A DNA stretch of 64,000 nt from Vibrio pomeroyi (lineage in GTDB: Bacteria > Pseudomonadota > Gammaproteobacteria > Enterobacterales > Vibrionaceae): assembly GCF_024347595.1 (NCBI RefSeq), contig NZ_AP025507.1, forward strand, positions 1,612,001-1,676,000, written 5' to 3'. The translations under genes and the position numbers were made by a program. The notes beneath the pieces are model-generated. The model was not told the origin of the DNA, ran no database searches, and saw only the letters and a program-made list of their open reading frames with translations. This document shows positions 39,329 through 48,849 of the stretch, one piece after another. Within the stretch, counting starts at the first letter, position 1. Each line of letters starts with the position of its first letter.

Positions 39329-40324
39329 ATGTTGAACAGCTTGATAGAAAATTTCTACAGAACCTATTTTAACGCTCACTCATCCGAACGGACTCAAGTA
39401 GCCCAAGAGATGCTAAATGCTGACGTTAAATGGTGTGTCGCTCATCCAATTAACGACGTCTCTGGTGTCGATGCGACTGAGCAAGCGTTTCTATTGCCGC
39501 TAATAAACTCGCTACCTGATGTTGAACGACGCCCTTCAATCATTATGCAAGGTGAATACGAAGGCCGCACTTGGGTAAACTCTACGGGTTATTTTGTCGG
39601 TACATTTACTCAACCGTTATTTGGTATCCCGGCAACAGGAAAAACGCTCTACTTGCGCTACACCGAAATGGTTTGTACCCAAGATGGTCAAGTTATTGAG
39701 TCCTATCTAATCCCTGATTTTATTGATGCAATGAACCAAGCTGGGGTGAATCCGTTACGCAAGAGCCTAGGCCATGCAGGATTAGTCCCTGCCCCGGCGA
39801 CTCAAGACGGAATACAGGCAGGCAGCATCGCAGCGGAAGAGAGTGAGAAAAGCCAAAAGCTAGTGCTAGACATGTTAGCTTGCTTAGGTCGATTTGATGG
39901 TAAACGCCTTGATTCAATGGACCTAGAAAACTACTGGCATGACGACTTTATGTGGTACGGGCCTGCTGCAATTGGTACGACACGTGGAATTCAAGGTTTC
40001 CGAGACCACCATCAAGGACCATTTGTATTTGCCTTCCCTGACCGAAGTGTCGATATAGAGCTCAATATTTTGTCCAAAAATGACTACGTATCCACAGGTG
40101 GTTGGCCACACATGCACGGTACACATACTGGCAGTAGTGGCTGGTTAGGATTAGCACCGACAGGCAAACACATCGAGCTTCGCGTTATGGATATCTGGCG
40201 ACGCGAAGGTGAATTACTCAAAGAGAACTGGGTCGCTATCGATATCGCACACATCTTAAAACAGCTTGGTTACGATCTGTTTGAGCAAATGGAAGAACAA
40301 TTAAAAGGACGTGAGCATGTATGA
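39329..40324 (+). CDS. Double-SnoaL (NTF2-fold) protein B
   Basis: 331 residues, also two SnoaL-like domains (about 5-140 and 185-320), joined by an alanine-rich linker. The second domain keeps HDDFMWYGPAAIGTTRGIQGFRDHH and WPHMHGTHTG, histidine-rich segments that could bind a metal or act in catalysis. Only loosely similar to protein A, so the pair may form a heteromer. Starts 17 bases after protein A and overlaps the symporter start. Confidence 0.75.
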   Translation: MLNSLIENFYRTYFNAHSSERTQVAQEMLNADVKWCVAHPINDVSGVDATEQAFLLPLINSLPDVERRPSIIMQGEYEGRTWVNSTGYFVGTFTQPLFGIPATGKTLYLRYTEMVCTQDGQVIESYLIPDFIDAMNQAGVNPLRKSLGHAGLVPAPATQDGIQAGSIAAEESEKSQKLVLDMLACLGRFDGKRLDSMDLENYWHDDFMWYGPAAIGTTRGIQGFRDHHQGPFVFAFPDRSVDIELNILSKNDYVSTGGWPHMHGTHTGSSGWLGLAPTGKHIELRVMDIWRREGELLKENWVAIDIAHILKQLGYDLFEQMEEQLKGREHV

Positions 40325-42050
40325 GTTTGGCGCTTTAAACTGGACAATTCTTGGTACCTATATCGTCCTAACTTTAGTTATGGGTGCACTAGTTGGTAGA
40401 CGTGTGACTTCCGCGAACCAATTTGCATTAGGCGATAGAAATATTCCATGGTGGGCCATTGGTATTTCCGTTGTATGTACCTATGTCAGTGCGATGTCTT
40501 TCTTAGGTGGGCCAGCTTGGTCTTACAAAGAAGGCTTGTCGGTGATCGCTATCCACCTAAACTACCCTTTGGTTATTTTCTTCATCGTTGCGGTGTTTAT
40601 GCCGTTTTTCTACAACAACGGCCTCACTTCAATTTATGAGTATCAAGAGCGACGCTTTGGTAAAGCCTCGCGTATCACTCTGTCTTTGATTTTCTTAATT
40701 AAACAGGCGATTAGCTCAGCTGCGGTCTTATATGCGACCTCGTTAATCCTCGAGTTCATTACCGGTATCGACGTGACTTACTGCATCGTCATTGTCACTG
40801 TTATCGCGCTGATCTATACCGTAATGGGGGGAATTGCCGCAGTTATTTGGACAGATGTCATTCAAGCGGTCATTTTGTTTCTTGGGGCATTCATCATCAT
40901 CGAAGCTGTGTGGAATGGTATGCCACAACCAATGACTGAAGTGATGCAAGATCTGAAGTCACAAGGCATGACCAATGCGTTACAAACTAATTTAGATTTG
41001 AGCCAAGTTACCACCGTATGGGCTGGCGTTATCGCAATGACAATGTTCCACACTACGGTGTATGGCGGCAACCAAATGATGGTTCAACGCTGCATGGCGG
41101 CGAAAAGCATGGGTGATGCGAAAAAAGCGATGCTAATGATGGGTTACATTGCGTTCTTCATCTACTTCGTATTCATTCTATTAGGCGTGTTATTTAACGC
41201 TTACTACGATGGTAAAGAGTTTGAGAATGGCAACACCATTATCCTGCACTATGCCAGCGAATATGGTATGCCAGGGCTTATGGGAATCATCGCCGCAGCT
41301 ATCCTTGCAGCAAGTATGTCGAGCCTAGATTCCGCATTCAACTCAATGGCTACCGTATCTGTTACTGACTTCTATAAACGCTTTTACAAGAAAAACGAGT
41401 CAGAGGAACATTACCTCAAAGTATCGCGTTTCTTCACGGTTATGTGGGCGCTATGTATCATCATCCCAGCCTTCATGTTTGCAACCAGTACAGGCTCAGT
41501 TTTAGAAATATTAAGTAAAGCGGGTTCCTATTTTGTAGGTGCAAACTTTTGTATGTTCGTGCTTGGTTTTTACTCCAAACATATTACAGAAAAGGGACTA
41601 TTAATTGGTGTCGCAGCAAGCTTCGTGGCGATTTGGTATGTTGCGGTTGCAACTGATATTGCTTGGCCTTGGTACTGTGTAATCGGTGTTTTCGTCAATG
41701 CGATTGTCGCCTACGCTGCAAGCTTGCTACTAACTGGCAAACAGACAGAAATGCACCTTTATACCGTCAAAGGTCAGCAAGCAGAGTATGCACGCTTGAA
41801 CAAGCCGATCAAAGAAGATGGTTGGTATGTTGTTCCGGGTAAAGTAGATGCGCCTTGTTGGGGACTACTCGTCATGTTTGTATTCTCGCTCGTTCTACTT
41901 TGGGGAATTAACGAGTTCATTGAGAACGCACCAATGTTGATTAACTTTATTCGTGTCTGTTCGGTTATTGTTGCTGCAAGTATCATTGGTTATATGATTT
42001 ACTCATTTAAGCGATCTAAGACGTCAAATGAAGTAGAACAAACCAGCTAG
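40317..42050 (+). CDS. Sodium:solute symporter (SSS family)
   Basis: 577 residues with about 13-14 membrane helices. The SSS signature region is visible (GGIAAVIWTDVIQAVILFLG around residue 170). Start at ATG 40317 with AAAGGA 8 bases upstream; the earlier GTG sits too close to that site. Overlaps the SnoaL B gene by eight bases. A second uptake system for the same regulon beside the TRAP transporter, perhaps for a related or uncharged substrate. Confidence 0.88.
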   Translation: MYEFGALNWTILGTYIVLTLVMGALVGRRVTSANQFALGDRNIPWWAIGISVVCTYVSAMSFLGGPAWSYKEGLSVIAIHLNYPLVIFFIVAVFMPFFYNNGLTSIYEYQERRFGKASRITLSLIFLIKQAISSAAVLYATSLILEFITGIDVTYCIVIVTVIALIYTVMGGIAAVIWTDVIQAVILFLGAFIIIEAVWNGMPQPMTEVMQDLKSQGMTNALQTNLDLSQVTTVWAGVIAMTMFHTTVYGGNQMMVQRCMAAKSMGDAKKAMLMMGYIAFFIYFVFILLGVLFNAYYDGKEFENGNTIILHYASEYGMPGLMGIIAAAILAASMSSLDSAFNSMATVSVTDFYKRFYKKNESEEHYLKVSRFFTVMWALCIIIPAFMFATSTGSVLEILSKAGSYFVGANFCMFVLGFYSKHITEKGLLIGVAASFVAIWYVAVATDIAWPWYCVIGVFVNAIVAYAASLLLTGKQTEMHLYTVKGQQAEYARLNKPIKEDGWYVVPGKVDAPCWGLLVMFVFSLVLLWGINEFIENAPMLINFIRVCSVIVAASIIGYMIYSFKRSKTSNEVEQTS

Positions 42051-42081
42051 AGTTATCCTCAAATTAAGCTCGCTACAACAA

Positions 42082-42110
42082 AAAAGGCTCACTATCACAG
42101 TGAGCCTTTT
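42082..42110. terminator. Bidirectional terminator
   Basis: An 11-bp stem AAAAGGCTCAC/GTGAGCCTTTT with a 7-base loop between the symporter gene and the convergent S4 gene. Confidence 0.8.
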
Positions 42111-42180
42111 GGTATCTGGCAAACGCTAAAAATACATGTAGCGAAGCTAAGCTACCGAAGAATCGTTTTAGAGCTGTAGT

Positions 42181-42726
42181 TTAGAAGAATTCGATAGAGT
42201 TACGGCCGCTTTTGCCATCACGTGTTGGCTTTGGCGTGTCCGCTTTCTTTTTCGGTTTGTTTTCTTTCTTCTCTTTTTTCTGTTTCTTAGGTTCAGCTTT
42301 AGCGCTTAGCATCTCTGCAGTACTGCGCTGTGGTTCTTTCTTGCTTGAACCCTTTTTAGATTGGCCTTTCTTCGCCTTGTTATTTTGTTTAGGCGCTTCT
42401 TTCTTTTTCGGCTTTTCTGAATCTTCTTGTACTGGCTGATCACATACCACTACATAGTATTCTTGGTTGAATTCGAAAAAATCACCATCGTACATCTTGC
42501 GGCGCTTACGCGTTTCTAGTTCACCATTTACCGCTACGTAGCCTTCTGAAATAATGTGTTTAGCTTCACCGCCACCGCTTACTAGATTAGCAATTTTAAA
42601 CACTTTGTAGAGCTCAATTGGCTGAGAAGAAACATCGATACCAATGGCTTCAATTTCAATCTCTTCGCCTTCTTCACCGTGCTCATAACCTTCGTAATCA
42701 GCGTCGTCGTAATGTTCTTGGTCCAT
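42181..42726 (-). CDS. S4-domain RNA-binding protein with acidic head and lysine-rich tail
   Basis: 181 residues. Residues 1-27 are strongly acidic (Asp/Glu), residues about 35-95 form an S4 domain of the YbcJ type (LYKVFKIANLVSGGGEAKHIISEG, VNGE, KRRKMYDGD), and the last 75 residues are lysine-rich low complexity. The S4 domain binds RNA, probably rRNA. YbcJ-type proteins are normally about 70 residues, so both extensions are lineage additions. AGAGGT ribosome site. Confidence 0.85.
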   Translation of the reverse strand: MDQEHYDDADYEGYEHGEEGEEIEIEAIGIDVSSQPIELYKVFKIANLVSGGGEAKHIISEGYVAVNGELETRKRRKMYDGDFFEFNQEYYVVVCDQPVQEDSEKPKKKEAPKQNNKAKKGQSKKGSSKKEPQRSTAEMLSAKAEPKKQKKEKKENKPKKKADTPKPTRDGKSGRNSIEFF

Positions 42727-42843
42727 GGTGACCTCTACCTAAATATGTACTTCTGAAATATTGGGCGCAGTGTAATCGTAAAACAAGTAAATGACCATGT
42801 TGAATTCAACCAGAGCCCATTTGTTTTAAATAAACTCTCTGCG

Positions 42844-44466
42844 TTATAAAGCCCCACCGACATTCGAGAGGCTAACCAACTGCTTGGTGTATTCATGTTG
42901 CGGATTACCAAACAAAGTCTCAGTGTCGCCCTTCTCTATCACCTCTCCCGCTTTCATCACGATGGTGTAATGACATAGGGACTTCACGACGTTCAAATCA
43001 TGGCTAATGAACAGATACGTCAGGTCGTACTTTTCTTGGAGTGACTTCAGTAGATCCAGCACTTGCGCTTGCACGGTTCTGTCGAGTGACGATGTCGGTT
43101 CATCTAACAAGATAAACTCTGGCTTCAGAATCAAAGCACGAGCAATGGCGATGCGTTGTCTCTGCCCGCCAGAAAACTCATTCGGGTAACGATGACGAGT
43201 TTCTGGGTCAAGGTCGACCTCTTTCATTACGTCACAGATGCGTTGGTCGAGTTCAGTGTCATCCAATTGTTGATGTACCAGTAAACCCTCACCAATCACT
43301 TGAGCTACTGACATCCTTGGGTTCAATGCCGAGAACGGGTCTTGAAAGACAACTTGCATGCGGCTTCGAAACGGCAGCATCTGTTGGCGGTTTAAGCCTT
43401 GAAGCTGTTCGTTCGAATAAGTAATCGAACCTTCACTCTCCACCAGCTTTAAAATCGCCATACCGGTTGTTGATTTACCCGAGCCACTCTCACCGACTAA
43501 GCCGATGGAATGCCCTTTCTTCAAGGTGAACTCCATATCCGTGACGGCTTTAACATGCGAAATCGTACGCTTGAACAAACCGCCCGTAATGGGGAACCAA
43601 ACACGCAGTTGGTTTACATCAAGCAGAGGTTTGCTTTCTGGTGATACGGGAACAGGTAAACCTTTTGGATCGGAATTAATAAGCTTTTGCGTGTAAGGGT
43701 GAGCAGGCGCGTTAAACAGCGTTTTGCAGTCGTTGCTTTCCACAAGACGACCGTCTTTCATTACTGCGACTCTGTCGGCAATTTTACGAACGATACTCAA
43801 GTCATGAGTGATAAAGAGCATCGCCATGCCCAGCTCTTGCTGTAGATCTTTTAACAGTTCGAGGATCTGCGCTTGTACCGACACATCCAATGCAGTTGTC
43901 GGCTCATCAGCGATCAGTAACTCTGGTTCATTGATGAGAGCCATCGCAATCATCACGCGCTGACGTTCGCCACCAGATAATTCATGTGGATATGCTGAAA
44001 TCTTTTGCTCGGGGTAGCGAATACCCACCTTTGAAAGCCACTCTATCGCCAAGGCTTGCGCTTTGTTGGTTCGCATACCTCGGTGAATCGCGAGGGTTTC
44101 AACAAGCTGTTTGCCAATTCGATGAAGCGGATTCAGCGAAACCATAGGCTCTTGGAAGATCATTCCGATACGACCACCACGAATCCCACGCAGTTCTCTT
44201 TCAGAACAACTCAGAATATCGGTGCCAGAGAAATTGATCTTACCGTTTAAGTAATGAGACGAGCCTTTGGGTAAAAGCTTTAAAATCGAATTTGCCGTGA
44301 CCGATTTACCGGAACCACTCTCACCCACTAGCGCGAGCGTTTCACCTTTGTATATCTCTAAAGAGACATCTTGTGTCACTTGTTCTATCGAGTTTTTTCG
44401 CCCGAAACCGACAGACAGTTTATCTATGGTCAAAACAGGAGAAGCAGGCGTTGTATTTGAAGTCAT
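42844..44466 (-). CDS. yejF: Peptide ABC transporter ATP-binding protein (double cassette)
   Basis: 540 residues holding two complete ABC cassettes: Walker A GESGSGKS in each, signatures LSGGERQR and FSGGQRQR, and [17 protein letters not shown] Walker B segments. As in E. coli YejF, one polypeptide supplies both ATPase sites. Last gene of yejABEF. The system imports oligopeptides, including microcin C in E. coli. Confidence 0.92.
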   Translation of the reverse strand: MTSNTTPASPVLTIDKLSVGFGRKNSIEQVTQDVSLEIYKGETLALVGESGSGKSVTANSILKLLPKGSSHYLNGKINFSGTDILSCSERELRGIRGGRIGMIFQEPMVSLNPLHRIGKQLVETLAIHRGMRTNKAQALAIEWLSKVGIRYPEQKISAYPHELSGGERQRVMIAMALINEPELLIADEPTTALDVSVQAQILELLKDLQQELGMAMLFITHDLSIVRKIADRVAVMKDGRLVESNDCKTLFNAPAHPYTQKLINSDPKGLPVPVSPESKPLLDVNQLRVWFPITGGLFKRTISHVKAVTDMEFTLKKGHSIGLVGESGSGKSTTGMAILKLVESEGSITYSNEQLQGLNRQQMLPFRSRMQVVFQDPFSALNPRMSVAQVIGEGLLVHQQLDDTELDQRICDVMKEVDLDPETRHRYPNEFSGGQRQRIAIARALILKPEFILLDEPTSSLDRTVQAQVLDLLKSLQEKYDLTYLFISHDLNVVKSLCHYTIVMKAGEVIEKGDTETLFGNPQHEYTKQLVSLSNVGGAL

Positions 44467-44475
44467 AACCTATCC

Positions 44476-45498
44476 TTACTTCTGTTGATGTGGGTCGAAG
44501 GCATCACGCACTGCTTCACCAACGAAGACAAGTAACGTAAGCATCAGTGAAAGCACGACGAAAGCAGAGATACCAAGCCAAGGTGCTTGTAAGTTCGCTT
44601 TACCTTGCGCCAAAAGCTCACCTAGCGAAGGCGAGCCCGCAGGAAGACCAAAGCCCAAGAAGTCTAATGAGGTCAATGTGGTCACTGAGCCAGAAAGGAT
44701 AAACGGCATCATAGTTAATGATGCAACCATCGCATTGGGTAACATGTGGCGAAGCATAATGCGTTTGTCATCAACGCCCATGGCCTGCGCGGCTCGCACA
44801 TAATCAAAGTTTCGACAGCGTAAAAATTCCGCTCGTACAATACCGACTAAACTCATCCAACTGAACAGCACCATAATCCCCAGCAACCACCAGAAATTTG
44901 GCTCAATAAAACTCGACAAAATAATCAACAAGAACAGGGTCGGCATACCAGACCAGACTTCAATGAAGCGCTGTCCGAATAGATCAACCCAACCACCGTA
45001 ATAGCCTTGGGTTGCGCCAACGACGACACCGATCACGCTCGATACAATCGTCAGAATAAAACCAAACAGAACCGAAATACGGAAACCATAAATGATACGA
45101 GCTAATACATCTCGTCCTTTATCATCGGTTCCTAGCCAGTTCACCGAATCGGGTTCAGATGGCACCGCACCTGAAATATCGAAGTTTATCGTGTCGTAGC
45201 TAAACGGAATGATTGGCCACACGATGTAACCGCTGTCTTCGATGAGCTCAATAACATACGGATCTTTGTAATCGGCTTCGGTTTCAAACTCGCCACCAAA
45301 CTCTGTCTCGGCGTATTCATTGATAACAGGCACAAACCACTGATTATCATAAGAAACCAAAAGTGGCTTATCGTTGGCAATGATTTCAGCGAACAGGCTC
45401 AAGCCAAACAAGATGGTAAATATCCATAGGGAGATAAAACCACGCTTGTTTGCTTTAAAACGTAACCAACGAGCTTCAGCTAAAGGGTTGTTAAACAT
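44476..45498 (-). CDS. yejE: Peptide ABC transporter permease
   Basis: 340 residues. N-terminal membrane helix with a long periplasmic loop (about residues 45-115), then the five-helix permease core with the EAA-type loop RAAQAMGVDDKRIMLRHMLPNA. Nine bases separate it from yejF. Confidence 0.92.
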   Translation of the reverse strand: MFNNPLAEARWLRFKANKRGFISLWIFTILFGLSLFAEIIANDKPLLVSYDNQWFVPVINEYAETEFGGEFETEADYKDPYVIELIEDSGYIVWPIIPFSYDTINFDISGAVPSEPDSVNWLGTDDKGRDVLARIIYGFRISVLFGFILTIVSSVIGVVVGATQGYYGGWVDLFGQRFIEVWSGMPTLFLLIILSSFIEPNFWWLLGIMVLFSWMSLVGIVRAEFLRCRNFDYVRAAQAMGVDDKRIMLRHMLPNAMVASLTMMPFILSGSVTTLTSLDFLGFGLPAGSPSLGELLAQGKANLQAPWLGISAFVVLSLMLTLLVFVGEAVRDAFDPHQQK

Positions 45499-45529
45499 TT
45501 ATTATCAATACCTTGTTATTCGTTCGCCA

Positions 45530-46618
45530 TTAACGCGCTTCAAAATCAATTCGAGGATCAACCCAGGTATAAGTCAGGTCGGAGATAATGCTCAGCACCA
45601 AGCCAAGCAAGGTCATGATATAGAGAGAGCTGAACACCACGGGATAGTCGCGTTGAATGGTCGATTCAAAGCCAAGCAGACCGATGCCTTCAAGTGAAAA
45701 CATCACTTCAATCAACATAGAACCCGTGAAGAAAATACTAATAAATGCGCTTGGGAAACCCGCAATAATGATCAGCATGGCGTTACGGAAAACGTGCTTG
45801 TAAAGAATACTGCTCTCGTCTAAGCCTTTCGCTCTCGCAGTCACCACATATTGCTTATTGATTTCATCAAGGAAAGAGTTTTTGGTCAGCATGCTCAATG
45901 TGGCAAAGCCGCCAATGACCATCGCAAAAATAGGCAATGCCAAGTGCCAGAAGTAGTCGCCAATTTGCTGATACCAATTGAGCTGATCAAAGTTACTCGA
46001 CACTAACCCACGCAATGGGAACCAACTGAAGTAGTTGCCACTCGCGAACAAAATAATCAGGATGATCGCAAACAGGAAGCCAGGGACCGCGTAACCGACA
46101 ATCACTACCGCGCTAGACCAAATATCAAAGCGAGAGCCGTGATGTATCGCCTTCATAATGCCTAAGGGTATCGAAATCACATAGATTATTAGCGTACTCC
46201 ACAACCCCAAGGAGATGGAGACAGGTAAACGCTCAATGATTAAATCAATCACGTTACCGCCCTTAAACAGGCTTTCACCAAAGTTAAAGGTCGCGTAGTT
46301 TTTCAACATATCGAAGTAGCGAACGTGAATCGGCTTATCAAAACCAAACTGCTTTTTGATCTCTTCAACCACTTCAGGGTCAAGCCCACGTGAGCCTTTA
46401 TAGCCACTGGCAGACGCTTGGTCACTTTCGCTTAAATCAACTTCTTGTCCACCACCAGAAAAGCGCTCCATGATGCCAGAGTTGTGCCCTTCTAATTGGG
46501 CAACGGCTTGTTCTACCGGGCCACCAGGGGCGATCTGAATGATGAAAAAGTTGATGGTGATGATCGCCCACAACGTGGGGATCACCAACAGTAAACGCCG
46601 AAATATATACGCGGCCAT
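45530..46618 (-). CDS. yejB: Peptide ABC transporter permease
   Basis: 362 residues, inner-membrane permease of the DppB type with an inserted periplasmic segment after the first helix (about 45-90). The EAA loop reads [22 protein letters not shown]. Its first 26 codons lie in copy 1 of the 132-bp duplication. The reading frame is intact. Confidence 0.92.
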   Translation of the reverse strand: MAAYIFRRLLLVIPTLWAIITINFFIIQIAPGGPVEQAVAQLEGHNSGIMERFSGGGQEVDLSESDQASASGYKGSRGLDPEVVEEIKKQFGFDKPIHVRYFDMLKNYATFNFGESLFKGGNVIDLIIERLPVSISLGLWSTLIIYVISIPLGIMKAIHHGSRFDIWSSAVVIVGYAVPGFLFAIILIILFASGNYFSWFPLRGLVSSNFDQLNWYQQIGDYFWHLALPIFAMVIGGFATLSMLTKNSFLDEINKQYVVTARAKGLDESSILYKHVFRNAMLIIIAGFPSAFISIFFTGSMLIEVMFSLEGIGLLGFESTIQRDYPVVFSSLYIMTLLGLVLSIISDLTYTWVDPRIDFEAR

Positions 46619-46803
46619 GCTAACTAACTCCTAGCGACGTTTTTCAGGAAGCAATGCCGCCTTCTCTTCTGTGATGAAAAAGTTGATGGTGATGATCGCC
46701 CACAACGTGGGGATCACCAACAGTAAACGCCGAAATATATACGCGGCCATGCTAACTAACTCCTAGCGACGTTTTTCAGGAAGCAATGCCGCCTTCTCTT
46801 CTG
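46540..46803. repeat. Perfect 132-bp tandem duplication across the yejA/yejB junction
   Basis: Positions 46540-46671 and 46672-46803 are identical copies. Each holds the start of yejB (26 codons) and the end of yejA (12 codons and the stop). yejA ends in copy 2 and yejB starts in copy 1, so both genes are complete. Between them copy 2 leaves a 39-codon chimeric ORF (46631-46750, minus) made of the YejB N-terminus fused to the YejA C-terminus; its stop lies 12 bases before the yejB start, the same spacing as the original yejA stop. Confidence 0.95.
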
Positions 46804-48658
46804 AAATCCACCATGTATCGATACCTAAGTCATATTTAGGTAATACATCTGGACGCTCAAACTTGTCCCACATTGCAACGCGATATTCGCCAACGTGCCA
46901 TTGAGGGATGTTGTAGAAATTCCACTGCAATACTCGGTCTAGTGAACGACCTAAAGTAAGAAGCTTTTCTGGATTCTGTTGATTGCTCGCGATTTGTTCT
47001 GTTAACGCGTCAACCACCGGATCCATCACACCTGCAGTATTGTAAGTAGAATCAATGTAGTTAGAGTTCCAAACAATCATTAAGTTCGGGCTAGGATAAG
47101 GGTTTGCAGAAAATGACGAAGACACCATATCGAAATCACGATCACGAAGACGCTTGATGTACTGAGTCGTATCGATGGTACGGATCTTCATCTCGATCCC
47201 CATGCGCTTCAAGTTCTTCTGAACAGGTGTAGCAATACGCTCTGTGGTTGGGCTGTAAATCAACAATTCAAATGACAACGGCTTGCCGGTCTTTTCGTTG
47301 GTCATTACTTTGTCTTTTAGAACCCAACCTGCTTCCTTCAATAGTTTGAAAGCTGTACGCATTTGGCTACGAATACGGCCACTGCCGTCGGTGACTGGTG
47401 GTTGAAACTCTTCCGTAAACACTCGGGGTGGAATTTGATCTTTGTATTGAGACAGCAACTCTACTTCAGCTTCGCTTGGCAAGCCTTTCGCTTCATAGTC
47501 GGTGTTTTGGAAGTAACTACGTGTGCGCTTGTACTGACCGTAGAACATGTTCTTATTCATCCACTCAAAGTCCATCGCGTAGGTTAACGCTTCACGAACC
47601 TTTGGATCAGAGAACACGGGAGATTGAATGTTGAAGACAAAACCTTGAGTCGTTTCTGGCTTCTCATGGTTGATCTCTTCTTTGATGATGTAGCCTTTGT
47701 CGAAGTTTGCGCCTGTGTAAGAGTTGGCCCAGAACTTAGCCGAGTTTTCCGTTCGAAGATCGAACTCCCCTGCTTTGAAGGCTTCTAGCATTACTGTGTC
47801 GTCACGGTAGTAATCGTATTGTACTTCTTTGAAGTTATTACGACCGACGTTAACAGGCAGGTCGGCTGCCCAGTAATTTTCATCTAAACCGTAAGTCACG
47901 CTTTGACCCGATTTATAGCTGATGATCTTATAAGGGCCACTGCCTACTGGCGGCTCACTTAGAGGTTCAGACAGCTTCTTGTCTTTCCAATAATGCTCTG
48001 GCAATACGCGAGTGCTTTGGGCAAAGCTAAACAACTTCTCACGATTTGGCTTCTCCATCTCAATACGAACCACTAAATCAGACACCGCTGTGACTGACTT
48101 AATTTCTTTGTAATAGACACGGTATTGAGGCACACCCTCGGTTGAAAACTTATTAAAGGTGAATGCCACATCATGAGCCGTAATAGGCTCACCATCATTA
48201 AACTTAGCTTTTGGATTGATATCGATTTCCATCCAAGTGAAATCACTGGCGTAACGAACCTTAGAGGCGATCAATGGATAATACGCATCAATCTCGTCGC
48301 TAGGAGAAAACATCAAGGTATCGTAAATCTCACCCGTGTAACTTGCAGCAACGCCACGAGAACCGAATCGATTAAAGCTATCGTAGGTACCAATGCTGCC
48401 ATAGGTCACTTTGCCTAGTTTTGGCGCATCAGGATTAACGTAATCAAAGTGAGTGAAATCGACTGGATATTTTGCTTCACCAAAACCGACCAGTTGAGTG
48501 GTTTCAATAACGGTGACAGCAGGAGTTGATTCGGTATCAGAGGCGTGTGTAACGGAAGGATATAGAGCAATAAGCGGCAGCATGACTGCACATGAAGTTA
48601 AATTTAACCTGAAAAACTGAGTGCGCTGCGAGGCTTTGCTTCGGAAAACTGTTCCCAT
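46763..48658 (-). CDS. yejA: Peptide ABC transporter substrate-binding protein
   Basis: 631 residues of the SBP family 5 (oligopeptide-binding) type, with a signal peptide ending near VTHASDTES. Binds peptides in the periplasm for YejBEF. Length and domain pattern match E. coli YejA (about 604) with a slightly longer N-terminus. Last 12 codons are in copy 2 of the duplication. Confidence 0.92.
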   Translation of the reverse strand: MGTVFRSKASQRTQFFRLNLTSCAVMLPLIALYPSVTHASDTESTPAVTVIETTQLVGFGEAKYPVDFTHFDYVNPDAPKLGKVTYGSIGTYDSFNRFGSRGVAASYTGEIYDTLMFSPSDEIDAYYPLIASKVRYASDFTWMEIDINPKAKFNDGEPITAHDVAFTFNKFSTEGVPQYRVYYKEIKSVTAVSDLVVRIEMEKPNREKLFSFAQSTRVLPEHYWKDKKLSEPLSEPPVGSGPYKIISYKSGQSVTYGLDENYWAADLPVNVGRNNFKEVQYDYYRDDTVMLEAFKAGEFDLRTENSAKFWANSYTGANFDKGYIIKEEINHEKPETTQGFVFNIQSPVFSDPKVREALTYAMDFEWMNKNMFYGQYKRTRSYFQNTDYEAKGLPSEAEVELLSQYKDQIPPRVFTEEFQPPVTDGSGRIRSQMRTAFKLLKEAGWVLKDKVMTNEKTGKPLSFELLIYSPTTERIATPVQKNLKRMGIEMKIRTIDTTQYIKRLRDRDFDMVSSSFSANPYPSPNLMIVWNSNYIDSTYNTAGVMDPVVDALTEQIASNQQNPEKLLTLGRSLDRVLQWNFYNIPQWHVGEYRVAMWDKFERPDVLPKYDLGIDTWWISEEKAALLPEKRR

Positions 48659-48849
48659 TTGACTCTCCCTTCAAATGTTATGAATTCGATATTCAACTTG
48701 ATTAATCGGCTTTGAATGCACACCGTTAAAACAAGTATAGGTTCAAATCTAACATCATGTAATAACTAATAAAACCATCAGCACTTCATCTCTGACGGTT
48801 TATTTACAAATTACTCGGGTTCAGTCTAGAGAAATACGACACGCCCTAA

